DNA of 64,000 nucleotides from Aquimarina sp. Aq78 (GTDB lineage Bacteria > Bacteroidota > Bacteroidia > Flavobacteriales > Flavobacteriaceae). The notes beneath the pieces are model-generated. The model did no database searches. It was not told where the DNA came from and was given only the letters and a program-made list of their open reading frames with translations. Shown here piece by piece: positions 1 through 7,740 of this stretch. Location of the stretch: positions 62,001-126,000 of the forward strand of contig NZ_OMKA01000001.1 of assembly GCF_900299525.1 (NCBI RefSeq), in the 5' to 3' direction. Positions within the stretch are counted from its first letter, which is position 1. Each line of letters starts with the position of its first letter. The position numbers and the translations under genes are program-made.

Positions 1-1018
1 GATTACCAAGCCTACTCCAGAAATGCTTACCGCTATGATGAATGCTGAGGTAGGGGATGATGTATATAAAGAAGACCCTACAGTAAATGCATTAGAAGAA
101 AAGGTAGCACATATGTTTGGTAAAGAAACTGCATTGTTTTTCCCCTCGGGGAGTATGGCAAACCAGGCAGCGATTAAGTTGCATACACAACCTGGCGAAC
201 AATTAATTGCTGATGAATATGCTCATGTGTATAATTATGAAGGAGGAGGGGTTTCTTTTAATAGTGGCGTATCTTGTAAATTACTAAGTGGGCATAGAGG
301 TATGGTTACAGCTACCCAGGTAGAAGCAGCAATTAATCCGCCAGATTTTTATCATAGCCCATTAACAAGTTTGGTGTGTATAGAAAATACAACCAATAAA
401 GGAGGTGGAGCATGTTATGATTTTGAAGAAATTAAAAAAATAAAGCAAGTATGTGATCAGAATGATCTGGGATATCATTTGGATGGAGCACGACTATGGA
501 ATGCCCTTGTAGCCAAAAATGAAAGCGCTATACAATACGGAGAAATTTTTGATTCGATCTCTGTTTGTTTAAGTAAAGGTCTGGGAGCACCAATAGGATC
601 TGTTTTGATTGGCGATGCTAAAATTATGGAGAATGCAATCCGAGTCAGAAAAATCTTAGGAGGAGGAATGCGTCAGTTAGGGTATTTGGCAGCAGCAGGA
701 TTATATGCTATTGAGCATCATATCGACCGATTAGCAGAAGATCATAAAAGAGCTAAAGAAATTGGCGAAGTATTAAAAAAACTACCTTTTGTAACACAAA
801 TCGAACCCATAGATACCAATATAGTTATATTTGTTGTAGATGGCGATGAGGAAGATTTTATTGCACAGATGGCATCAAAAGATGTTCATTTTTATGGAAT
901 GGGGCAAGGCAAATTAAGATTTGTGACGCATTTGGAATATACCCAGCAAAAGCATGAGCACTTTTTAGAACTGTTAACTTCAGTAACTCTGAATAAAAAT
1001 AAAGCTGTTCATATATAA
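1..1018 (+). CDS. ltaE: Low-specificity L-threonine aldolase, 5' partial
   Basis: PLP-dependent enzyme of the beta-eliminating lyase family that cleaves L-threonine or L-allo-threonine to glycine and acetaldehyde in the cytoplasm. The reading frame is open to the window edge from base 2 and begins ITKPTPEM, the family's N-terminal DTxTKPTPxM motif, so only about ten residues are missing; the first internal ATG at 23 is not the true start. Visible family motifs are FPSGSMANQ (cofactor phosphate region), HLDGARLWN (PLP-ring aspartate and substrate arginine) and LSKGLGAPIGS, whose lysine forms the Schiff base. The stop codon lies inside the terminator hairpin that follows. Assignment rests on motif recognition; substrate stereospecificity cannot be read from the sequence. 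Confidence 0.93.
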   Translation, partial: ITKPTPEMLTAMMNAEVGDDVYKEDPTVNALEEKVAHMFGKETALFFPSGSMANQAAIKLHTQPGEQLIADEYAHVYNYEGGGVSFNSGVSCKLLSGHRGMVTATQVEAAINPPDFYHSPLTSLVCIENTTNKGGGACYDFEEIKKIKQVCDQNDLGYHLDGARLWNALVAKNESAIQYGEIFDSISVCLSKGLGAPIGSVLIGDAKIMENAIRVRKILGGGMRQLGYLAAAGLYAIEHHIDRLAEDHKRAKEIGEVLKKLPFVTQIEPIDTNIVIFVVDGDEEDFIAQMASKDVHFYGMGQGKLRFVTHLEYTQQKHEHFLELLTSVTLNKNKAVHI

Positions 1019-1033
1019 TGAACAGCTTTATTT
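997..1033. terminator. Bidirectional terminator hairpin
   Basis: A perfect 16-bp inverted repeat (arms 997-1012 and 1018-1033, loop ATATA) lies between the convergent aldolase and DUF1508 genes. A-rich and T-rich arm ends make it usable from both sides. The aldolase stop codon is in the loop and the start of the right arm. Confidence 0.85.
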
Positions 1034-1048
1034 ATAAACACTTAAAAA

Positions 1049-1369
1049 TTAAATTTCTTTAGTATCGGCACCAGATGCATTTTCTTTTACAGAATTGATA
1101 CCATTTTCCATTCCAGACTCAGAAGCATACATTTGACTACTACCTATTATCTGGCCATTACCAGCTTTTAGGTTAAAATAGAACTTACCATTTTTAGCTG
1201 TTTTACGTTCGTATCGACCATCTTCAGATGCATTTTTCTTAACTGAAGCGATTCCATTTTCAGCAGCAGATTTACTGTTGTAAACCTCACTACTTAAGAT
1301 AACTTGTCCGTTTTTTGCTTTTAAGGTAAAATGATAGCTGGACCCTTCCTTATTTTTGAGTTCAAACAT
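1049..1369 (-). CDS. DUF1508 (YegP-like) protein, two repeats
   Basis: A 106-residue cytoplasmic protein made of two tandem copies of the roughly 48-residue DUF1508 module. Copy one starts FELKNKEGSSYHFTLKA and copy two starts ERKTAKNGKFYFNLKA; each contains a NGQxIxSSxxY strand and an ENGIxSVKxNA helix. This two-copy layout matches E. coli YegP. The biochemical role is not known for the family. It is convergent with the aldolase and shares its terminator; it is transcribed in the same direction as the EbfC gene upstream, about 124 bases away, so co-transcription is possible but not shown. Confidence 0.88.
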   Translation of the reverse strand: MFELKNKEGSSYHFTLKAKNGQVILSSEVYNSKSAAENGIASVKKNASEDGRYERKTAKNGKFYFNLKAGNGQIIGSSQMYASESGMENGINSVKENASGADTKEI

Positions 1370-1493
1370 ATTGTCAGATTTTAGTTAATTTTTTAGCTTT
1401 TGTTAAAATTATAGAATTAAAAGGAGAAAGAAAAATATAAAAATAGCTAACTGCATTTTTTTAAAGCCAACGTCCTTATAATTGATAACAAGG

Positions 1494-1817
1494 CTATTTA
1501 AATAAATCCAGTCCAGGAATATTTGGCATACCTTCCTTTGCTACTGCAGCCAATTCTGTTTCATTAACCTGTGTTGCTTTTGCAATAACATTATTTAAAG
1601 CTAAAATTAAATAATCCTCTAACTGTTCTTTGTCTTCTAATAGTTGATCAGATATAGAGATTTTTTTGACTTCTCTATTAGCTGTGAGTGTGATTTTAAG
1701 CAAACCATCAGGACTTTCTTCATCTACTAAAACGGTGTTTAACCTTTCTTTAGTTTCCTCTACTTTTTTCTGAGTTTCCTTTAATTTACCCATCATCCCC
1801 ATCATATCTCCAAACAT
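1494..1817 (-). CDS. YbaB/EbfC family nucleoid-associated protein
   Basis: A 107-residue YbaB/EbfC protein. Members form dimers that bind DNA and are thought to act as nucleoid-associated proteins. Seen here: a methionine-rich start ([18 protein letters not shown]), an amphipathic N-terminal helix, a central beta-sheet section ([19 protein letters not shown]) and a C-terminal helix with the typical [15 protein letters not shown] pattern. Length fits the family. In many bacteria the gene sits with dnaX and recR; here it does not. It is divergent from the oligopeptidase gene, with 70 bases between the two starts that must hold both promoters. Confidence 0.9.
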   Translation of the reverse strand: MFGDMMGMMGKLKETQKKVEETKERLNTVLVDEESPDGLLKITLTANREVKKISISDQLLEDKEQLEDYLILALNNVIAKATQVNETELAAVAKEGMPNIPGLDLFK

Positions 1818-1887
1818 GTGTATGTGTTTTTAAAATTTATAAACACAAAATTAGTACTTTGGCTGTTAATAAACTAACAAGATTATT

Positions 1888-4023
1888 ATGAAAACTTCAT
1901 TCATTATATTCTTATTATCTCTTATTTTCGCAACTTCTTGTAAAAAAAACACCATGACGACATTGGATTCTAAAGTTCAACCACCTATAGTAGCTAAAAA
2001 GCCTACAAATCTTGAAAAGCATGATGATGTGCGTGTTGATAACTATTTTTGGTTAAATGACCGTGAAAACCAAGAGGTAATTGACTATTTAGAGCAAGAG
2101 AATACCTATAATGATAAAATGACTGCTCATACAAAGAAGTTTCAGACAGATCTTTTTGAAGAAATGAAGAGTCGTATTAAAGAAGATGATTCTTCGGTTC
2201 CGTATAAATTAAATGGGTATTGGTATTTAACCCGTTTTGAAAAAGGAAAAGATTATCCTATATATTCTAGGAAAAAAGAAAGTCTTGATGCAGAAGAAGA
2301 AATCCTCTTTGATTGTAATAAAGAAGCCGAGGGACATAGTTATTATAGATTATCTGGACTTAGTATTAGTCCTGATAACACACTGGCGGCATTTGGTGTA
2401 GATACTGTAAGCAGACGTAAATACACTATACGAATAAAAAACCTTGAAACGGGTGAAATATATCCAGAGACTATAGAAACAACGACAGGTGGCAGTACTT
2501 GGGCTACAGATAGTAAAACTTTATTTTACACCAAAAAAAATGACGAAACATTGCGGTCTGATAAAATTTATAGACATGCTTTGGGAACTCCGGTATCAGA
2601 TGATATAGAGATTTTTAATGAAACAGATGATACCTTTTCTACATTTGTTTATAAAACCAAATCTAAAAAATATCTTGTCATAGGATCAAGCAGCACATTA
2701 ACTTCAGAATATAGAATTTTAAGAGCCGATGATCCTACAGGAGAATTTAAAGTTTTTCAGCCAAGAATAAGAGGAGTAGAATATGGAATTGCCCATTACG
2801 ATGATCATTTCTATGTATTGACTAATGCAGATGAAGCTACTAATTTTAAACTAATGAAAGTGTCTGAAGGTAATACTGTCAAAGAGAACTGGAAAGATGT
2901 TATACCACACCGGAAAGACGTTTTGCTTGAAGATGTAGAGATTTTTAAAGAGTATTTAGTTATTAGTGAGCGTAATAATGGTCTTAATAAGATTAATATT
3001 AAACGATGGGACGGTACAGCTAATTATTATCTTCCTTTTGATAACGAAACCTATACCGCTTATGTGAGTACAAATCCTGATTTTGATACCAAAAACCTTA
3101 GGTATTCTTATAATTCTCTTACCACTCCTAATTCTGTAATTGATTTTGATATGGAATCTAAGAAAAAAGAAGTGAAAAAGGAACAAGACGTACTTGGTGG
3201 TAAGTTTGATAAAAATAATTATGTTTCAGAAAGAGTATGGGCAACAGCAGAAGATGGAACTAAGATTCCTATTTCATTAATATACAAAAAAGGAGTAAAG
3301 AAGGACAGAAATAATCCATTATTACAATATGGTTATGGCTCATATGGATCAACTATTGATCCTTATTTTTCTACAGCCAGATTAAGTTTATTGGATAGAG
3401 GGTTTATTTATGCCATTGCTCACATAAGAGGAAGCGAATATCTGGGAAGATCCTGGTACGAGGACGGAAAACTTCTTAAAAAGAAGAATACATTTACTGA
3501 TTTTATTGATTGCTCAAAATCTTTAATCGCGCAAGGATATACCTCTGCCAGCCATTTATATGCAATGGGAGGTTCTGCCGGAGGATTATTGATGGGAGCG
3601 ATAGTTAATATGGCTCCAGAATTATATAATGGAGTAGTGGCAGCGGTGCCTTTTGTAGATGTTGTAAGTACGATGCTTGATGATAGTATCCCGTTAACCA
3701 CAGGAGAATACGATGAATGGGGTAATCCTAATGAAAAAGAGTACTATGCGTATATGAAATCATATTCTCCTTATGATAATGTTGTAGCTCAAGAATACCC
3801 AAATATGTTAATAACTACTGGTTTACATGATTCTCAGGTGCAATATTGGGAACCGGCAAAATGGGTAGCAAAATTAAGAGAGTTAAAGACAGATAATAAT
3901 TTATTAGTATTGCATACAAATATGGAAGCCGGACATGGAGGAGCTTCAGGGAGATTTGAAGCACTTAAAGAAGTAGCAGAAGAATATGCCTTTTTATTAG
4001 ATTTAGAAAGTATCAAAGAGTAA
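1888..4023 (+). CDS. ptrB: S9A oligopeptidase B-like serine peptidase, lipoprotein
   Basis: A 711-residue prolyl-oligopeptidase-family (S9A) enzyme of the oligopeptidase B type, which cuts short peptides after Lys or Arg. The N-terminus is a lipoprotein signal with lipobox ATSC near residue 18, so the enzyme is probably anchored in the periplasm, unlike cytoplasmic E. coli PtrB. An N-terminal seven-bladed propeller (about residues 45-430) gates an alpha/beta hydrolase domain. The catalytic triad is visible: Ser563 in GGSAGG, Asp648 in TGLHDSQV and His683 in EAGHGG. The start gives a well-formed signal peptide. The gene is monocistronic in appearance, with 87 bases before the next gene on the same strand. 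Exact specificity is inferred from family. Confidence 0.9.
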   Translation: MKTSFIIFLLSLIFATSCKKNTMTTLDSKVQPPIVAKKPTNLEKHDDVRVDNYFWLNDRENQEVIDYLEQENTYNDKMTAHTKKFQTDLFEEMKSRIKEDDSSVPYKLNGYWYLTRFEKGKDYPIYSRKKESLDAEEEILFDCNKEAEGHSYYRLSGLSISPDNTLAAFGVDTVSRRKYTIRIKNLETGEIYPETIETTTGGSTWATDSKTLFYTKKNDETLRSDKIYRHALGTPVSDDIEIFNETDDTFSTFVYKTKSKKYLVIGSSSTLTSEYRILRADDPTGEFKVFQPRIRGVEYGIAHYDDHFYVLTNADEATNFKLMKVSEGNTVKENWKDVIPHRKDVLLEDVEIFKEYLVISERNNGLNKINIKRWDGTANYYLPFDNETYTAYVSTNPDFDTKNLRYSYNSLTTPNSVIDFDMESKKKEVKKEQDVLGGKFDKNNYVSERVWATAEDGTKIPISLIYKKGVKKDRNNPLLQYGYGSYGSTIDPYFSTARLSLLDRGFIYAIAHIRGSEYLGRSWYEDGKLLKKKNTFTDFIDCSKSLIAQGYTSASHLYAMGGSAGGLLMGAIVNMAPELYNGVVAAVPFVDVVSTMLDDSIPLTTGEYDEWGNPNEKEYYAYMKSYSPYDNVVAQEYPNMLITTGLHDSQVQYWEPAKWVAKLRELKTDNNLLVLHTNMEAGHGGASGRFEALKEVAEEYAFLLDLESIKE

Positions 4024-4110
4024 TTAAAAAAAAATAATGTAACTTCGTACCGTTTTTGTAACAGTTAGTGGACCCCCATTTTATTCCACGAATCTGTAAA
4101 ACACATTTAT

Positions 4111-5151
4111 ATGAGAGAAGATATTAGGGCTTATAATAATGTTTTAGAGCTTATTGGCGATACCCCGCTTATAAAATTAAACAGAATTATGAAAGACTTT
4201 CCGGGAAATTACTACGCAAAAGTAGAATCTTTTAACCCGGGACACTCCACCAAAGATAGAATTGCACTTTATATTATAGAAGAAGCAGAAAGAAGAGGTA
4301 TTCTTAAACCCGGTGATACCATTATTGAAACAACAAGTGGTAATACAGGTTTTAGTTTAGCAATGGTTAGCGTGATCAAAGGCTACGATTGCATTCTTGC
4401 TGTTAGTTCTAAATCCTCTAAGGATAAAATTGCAATGCTTAAGAATATGGGAGCAAAGGTATATGTATGCCCGGCCCATGTAAGTGCTGATGATCCAAGA
4501 TCGTATTATCAGGTGGCAAAAAGACTTCATGAAGAAATAAAAGGATCTGTATATATAAATCAATATTTTAATGAATTAAATATTGATGCTCATTATAATT
4601 CTACAGGACCAGAAATTTGGGATCAAACCAATGGTAAGCTTACACATTTTATTGCATGTTGTGGAACCGGAGGAACTATCTCAGGTACTGCAAGATTTTT
4701 AAAAGAAAAAAACAGTAATGTACGTGTTTTAGGAATCGATGCTTATGGATCGGTTTTAAAAAAGTACCATGAAACCAGAGAATTTGATGAGGAAGAAATA
4801 TATCCTTATAGAATTGAAGGTCTAGGTAAAAATTTAATCCCTACTGCAACAGATTTTGATGTTATAGATAAATTTGAGAAAGTAAGTGATGAAGATAGTG
4901 CACATACAGCTAGAGAATTAGTAAAAAAAGAAGGGCTGTTTTTAGGATATACAAGTGGCGCAGCTATACAAGGTGTAAAACAACTTGCTGAGCAAGGTGA
5001 GTTTGATGAAAATAGTAATGTTATTGTTATTCTTCCTGATCATGGATCACGATACATGAGTAAAGTATTTAGTGATGATTGGATGACAGAGCAAGGATTT
5101 TTTGATAGCAAGAATGAAATTGATGCAACAAAAGTTCAATTCATTAAATAA
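4111..5151 (+). CDS. Cysteine-synthase-family PLP enzyme (possible cysteate synthase)
   Basis: A 346-residue fold-type II PLP enzyme of the cysteine synthase family. Lys48 in [10 protein letters not shown] is the Schiff-base lysine; TTSGNTG binds substrate carboxylate and CGTGGTISG binds the PLP phosphate. Ordinary CysK/CysM proteins have NPGGSVKDR or NPxxSxKDR here, and the His-Thr pair is unusual. Known family chemistry is replacement of the O-acetyl or O-phospho group of serine by sulfide or another nucleophile. The next gene is a serine-palmitoyltransferase-like acyltransferase, so one inference is that this enzyme makes L-cysteate from an activated serine and sulfite for sulfonolipid synthesis. 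A plain cysteine synthase role is the alternative. A terminator hairpin follows, so the two genes may have separate promoters. Confidence 0.85.
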   Translation: MREDIRAYNNVLELIGDTPLIKLNRIMKDFPGNYYAKVESFNPGHSTKDRIALYIIEEAERRGILKPGDTIIETTSGNTGFSLAMVSVIKGYDCILAVSSKSSKDKIAMLKNMGAKVYVCPAHVSADDPRSYYQVAKRLHEEIKGSVYINQYFNELNIDAHYNSTGPEIWDQTNGKLTHFIACCGTGGTISGTARFLKEKNSNVRVLGIDAYGSVLKKYHETREFDEEEIYPYRIEGLGKNLIPTATDFDVIDKFEKVSDEDSAHTARELVKKEGLFLGYTSGAAIQGVKQLAEQGEFDENSNVIVILPDHGSRYMSKVFSDDWMTEQGFFDSKNEIDATKVQFIK

Positions 5152-5173
5152 AATATATTTAAAATAGAATTAT

Positions 5174-5206
5174 AAACATCTCGATATTTCGGGATGTTTT
5201 TTTTGA
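5174..5206 (+). terminator. Rho-independent terminator
   Basis: Arms AAACATCTCG (5174-5183) and CGGGATGTTT (5190-5199) pair with one G-T wobble around the loop ATATTT, followed by a run of T. It ends the cysteine-synthase-like gene before the acyltransferase gene. Confidence 0.75.
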
Positions 5207-5421
5207 TATAATTTTTACAATATGCTTCTTACTTCCTCAATTGTTGATATCAATTTTATTTATTAAATTACAGAAAATCATTAAAATACTTGTGGTTCAT
5301 TGTGTAGTAGATTTTATAAAGTGTTAAAATAACACTTTATAAAAGTGAAATTGAATATAATTATGTCATCAAATCAATTTTCCGTATTTTCGCACACTTA
5401 TAAGAAACAATTTTTTGATAA

Positions 5422-6681
5422 ATGAGAGATTTATTTGATAAGATTTATAAAGACAAAGGACCATTAGGAAAGTGGGCGGATCAGGCAGAAGGATATTTTG
5501 TTTTTCCTAAACTAGAAGGGCCTATATCAAATAGAATGAGGTTTCAAGGGAGAGAAGTAATTACCTGGAGTATCAATGACTATTTGGGATTAGCAAATAA
5601 AGAAGAAGTTCGTAAGGTAGATGCAGAAGCAGCTGCAGCTTACGGGTCTGCATATCCAATGGGAGCAAGGATGATGAGTGGGCATACAGATCTTCATGAA
5701 CAGTTACAAGATGAATTGGCAGAATTTGTCGATAAAGAGGCATCATATTTATTAAATTTTGGATACCAGGGAATGGTTTCTACTATTGATGCACTGGTAA
5801 GCAAAGATGATATCATTGTATATGATGTAGATGCACATGCATGTATTATTGATGGAGTACGATTACATCAAGGACAACGCTATACATATCGACATAATGA
5901 TATAGAAAGTATTGATAAAAACTTGATGAGAGCCACAAAAATGGCACAAAAGACCGGAGGAGGAATTTTACTGATTTCAGAAGGTGTTTTTGGAATGCGA
6001 GGAGAGCAAGGAAGATTAAAAGAAATTGTAGCTTTAAAAGAAAAGTATAACTTTAGATTGTTTGTTGATGATGCACATGGATTTGGTACATTAGGAGCAA
6101 CAGGAGCAGGAACAGGTGAGGAGCAAGGTATTCAGGATCAAATTGATGTGTATTTTGCAACTTTTGCTAAATCTATGGCTAGTACAGGAGCGTTTATTGC
6201 TGCCGACCAAGAGATTATAGATTATTTAAAGTATAATTTACGTTCTCAAATGTTTGCAAAATCATTGCAGATGCAATTAGTAGTAGGAGCTCTTAAGCGT
6301 TTAGATATGCTTAGAACAATGCCTGAACTAAAAGCTAAGCTATGGCAGAATGTAAATACTTTGCAGAATGGGCTTAAAGAAAGAGGTTTTGACCTAGGAA
6401 CTACACAGAGTTGTGTTACACCAGTATATTTAAAAGGAAGTATTCCTGAAGCTATGGCTCTGGTAAAAGATCTTAGAGAGAATTATGGAATTTTCTGTTC
6501 TATTGTAGTATATCCTGTTATACCTAAAGGATTAATATTATTGAGATTAATCCCTACAGCTTCTCATACTTTGGAAGATATAGAAGAAACACTTAATGCG
6601 TTTTCTGCAATACGAGAACGATTAGAAAACGGAACTTATAAACGTATGTCTGCTGCTGTTGCTGCTGCAATGGGAGAATAA
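5422..6681 (+). CDS. Alpha-oxoamine synthase, serine palmitoyltransferase-like (possible cysteate acyltransferase)
   Basis: A 419-residue PLP enzyme of the alpha-oxoamine synthase group, which condenses an amino acid with an acyl thioester and releases CO2. Lys250 in TFAKSMAS is the Schiff-base lysine, His139 in DAHACIIDG stacks on PLP, and VDDAHGFG supplies Asp217 and His219. The family includes serine palmitoyltransferase, 2-amino-3-ketobutyrate ligase, AONS and KAPA-type enzymes. In Flavobacterium johnsoniae a homologue of this kind is the cysteate fatty acyltransferase needed for capnine (established knowledge recalled, not searched). The upstream cysteine-synthase-like gene supports that reading. 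A serine palmitoyltransferase for sphingolipids is the main alternative. The C-terminus is Ala-rich. Confidence 0.85.
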   Translation: MRDLFDKIYKDKGPLGKWADQAEGYFVFPKLEGPISNRMRFQGREVITWSINDYLGLANKEEVRKVDAEAAAAYGSAYPMGARMMSGHTDLHEQLQDELAEFVDKEASYLLNFGYQGMVSTIDALVSKDDIIVYDVDAHACIIDGVRLHQGQRYTYRHNDIESIDKNLMRATKMAQKTGGGILLISEGVFGMRGEQGRLKEIVALKEKYNFRLFVDDAHGFGTLGATGAGTGEEQGIQDQIDVYFATFAKSMASTGAFIAADQEIIDYLKYNLRSQMFAKSLQMQLVVGALKRLDMLRTMPELKAKLWQNVNTLQNGLKERGFDLGTTQSCVTPVYLKGSIPEAMALVKDLRENYGIFCSIVVYPVIPKGLILLRLIPTASHTLEDIEETLNAFSAIRERLENGTYKRMSAAVAAAMGE

Positions 6682-6746
6682 AGAGCTAACTTCTATATTT
6701 CTTGAAATAAGGAGTTGATTTGACTACAAAATAAATAGAATTATAA

Positions 6747-6781
6747 AAAAGGCTACTAAAAAGTAATTTTAGTAGCCTTTT
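6747..6781. terminator. Bidirectional terminator hairpin
   Basis: Perfect 15-bp inverted repeat, arms AAAAGGCTACTAAAA (6747-6761) and its complement (6767-6781), loop AGTAA. It lies between the acyltransferase gene and the convergent small peptide gene at 6804. Confidence 0.85.
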
Positions 6782-6803
6782 GAGTATAAATACTCTAAGT
6801 ATT

Positions 6804-6950
6804 TTAGCAATGACAAGTCACATTTAATGTTGGGTCTTTGGTGATCTGCTCATCCATACGTGCTCCACCAACAATTTTTCTAAGATTTAATTCTGTAACA
6901 GTTGACTTTTCAAGGGATAATTTTTTGAAATTTAATTTTTGTTTTTTCAT
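6804..6950 (-). CDS. Class I lanthipeptide-like precursor peptide (GG leader)
   Basis: A 48-residue open frame read by hand on the minus strand. The leader begins MKKQKLNFKKLSLEKSTV and continues TELNLRKIVGG, matching the pattern of Bacteroidota class I lanthipeptide and GG-type natural product precursors (Lys-rich start, F/L-x-LS motif, then ELNxxxxxGG). The segment after the double glycine is 19 residues, ARMDEQITKDP followed by TLNVTCHC: three Thr and two Cys in total, so dehydration and thioether ring formation is possible. No LanB, LanC, radical SAM, peptidase or ABC exporter gene is present in this window, so it would need enzymes encoded elsewhere. It shares an upstream element with the peptide gene at 7323. 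Real expression and modification are inference. Confidence 0.72.
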   Translation of the reverse strand: MKKQKLNFKKLSLEKSTVTELNLRKIVGGARMDEQITKDPTLNVTCHC

Positions 6951-7005
6951 AATCGTAATGATTTAAAGTAAATTAATATTTAATAGATTTTTCCCGAACC
7001 ATTAT

Positions 7006-7025
7006 AGACACTCAGGCATATGTCT
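7006..7025 (-). promoter_or_regulatory. Shared upstream element, copy 1 (inverted repeat)
   Basis: On the plus strand AGACA and TGTCT form a 5-bp inverted repeat separated by ten bases. The decamer AGACACTCAG recurs at 7547 in front of the other peptide gene, and TATGTC follows both. The element starts 56 bases before the ATG at 6950. It could be an operator or part of a promoter; the regulator is unknown. Confidence 0.5.
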
Positions 7026-7258
7026 TTGTGTTTACTGTTGTTACATTTTGTAACTGAGGTAAATGTATAATTTGACTATAATGTTATGTCCTGATTCTTT
7101 TAGTCTTCAAGAAATCAGGACAATATTTTGATGAAAGAAAAACATATAGATCAAACTGAGACCAAATCTGGATGTTTAGCTACTTGGGAAGTTGTTAAGG
7201 AGATAATCAATATCTATCATATAAGGAGGTGCCATATTGATTAGCTCTTGACTATATT

Positions 7259-7293
7259 AAAAAAAGGATCCAACTTTAAAAAGTCAAACCCTT
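7259..7293 (-). terminator. Probable terminator of cysteine-rich peptide gene
   Basis: Read on the minus strand, AAGG and ACTTT pair with AAAGT and CCTT across a small internal loop, followed by seven T. It lies just downstream of the peptide gene stop at 7323. The internal mismatches lower the confidence. Confidence 0.55.
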
Positions 7294-7322
7294 AATATTT
7301 TTGTTTTTAGATTGCTTTATAT

Positions 7323-7505
7323 CTATTTACAAAAATGTCTGTCAAATACACACGTTCCATTTTCGCAACGACATTTTCCATCAAGCCTTTCTGCACAATT
7401 AAGAAGCAGACAGATATCTGGACCACGATATCCTCCAATAATGGTTGTCTGTTCTTGTTTTTTTAGCTTTTTAACTCCATTTACATTTAAAATGTTTTTT
7501 AACAT
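7323..7505 (-). CDS. Cysteine-rich peptide with double-glycine leader
   Basis: A 60-residue peptide. The first 25 residues (MLKNILNVNGVKKLKKQEQ then TTIIGG) look like a bacteriocin-type double-glycine leader common in flavobacteria, cut after GG by a peptidase-containing ABC exporter. The 35-residue remainder begins YRGPDICLLLNC and has six cysteines in all, spaced C-x5-C-x7-C-x-C-x4-C-x6-C, which could form three disulfides. No exporter, immunity or modification gene is next to it. It has its own terminator and an upstream element shared with the lanthipeptide-like gene at 6804. A bacteriocin or signalling peptide is likely; the target is unknown. Confidence 0.72.
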   Translation of the reverse strand: MLKNILNVNGVKKLKKQEQTTIIGGYRGPDICLLLNCAERLDGKCRCENGTCVFDRHFCK

Positions 7506-7546
7506 GATTTACAGTTTTAAGAATTTGAAAACTCTGATTTTTTTAA

Positions 7547-7567
7547 AGACACTCAGACTTTATGTCA
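7547..7567 (-). promoter_or_regulatory. Shared upstream element, copy 2
   Basis: AGACACTCAG at 7547-7556 followed by TATGTC at 7561-7566, the same arrangement as at 7006-7025 with one extra base of spacing. GACA and TGTC form an inverted repeat. It starts 42 bases before the ATG at 7505. Confidence 0.5.
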
Positions 7568-7740
7568 AAGTTTTATATCTACTTATTATAAGTAGGAATG
7601 TTGGTCTTACTAAAAATAGATAAAATCTAAGAAGATGGTGTTAGCTATTCATTATTTAACTAAGTATTAATAATTTTAAATATAAAATTAGGATTACAAT
7701 AATCCTTAACACATTAATATGTAGATAAAACTAAAGGACG

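Larger units (their letters stand above)
6951..7322. other. Intergenic region between two peptide genes
   Basis: Holds the upstream element of the 6804 peptide gene (7006-7025) and the terminator of the 7323 peptide gene (7259-7293). A 9-bp inverted repeat GTCCTGATT/AATCAGGAC (7088-7096 and 7113-7121) is also present without a clear T run. A plus-strand 37-codon frame at 7131-7244 has no recognisable features and was not accepted as a gene. Confidence 0.5.

Noticed and set aside
7222..7230. Strong Shine-Dalgarno-like AAGGAGGTG
   Set aside because: No start codon at a suitable distance, and Bacteroidota rarely use such sites.
7131..7244. Plus-strand 37-codon ATG frame between the two peptide genes
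   Set aside because: No leader, signal or domain features, unusual composition for a gene here, and it overlaps an inverted repeat; likely chance.
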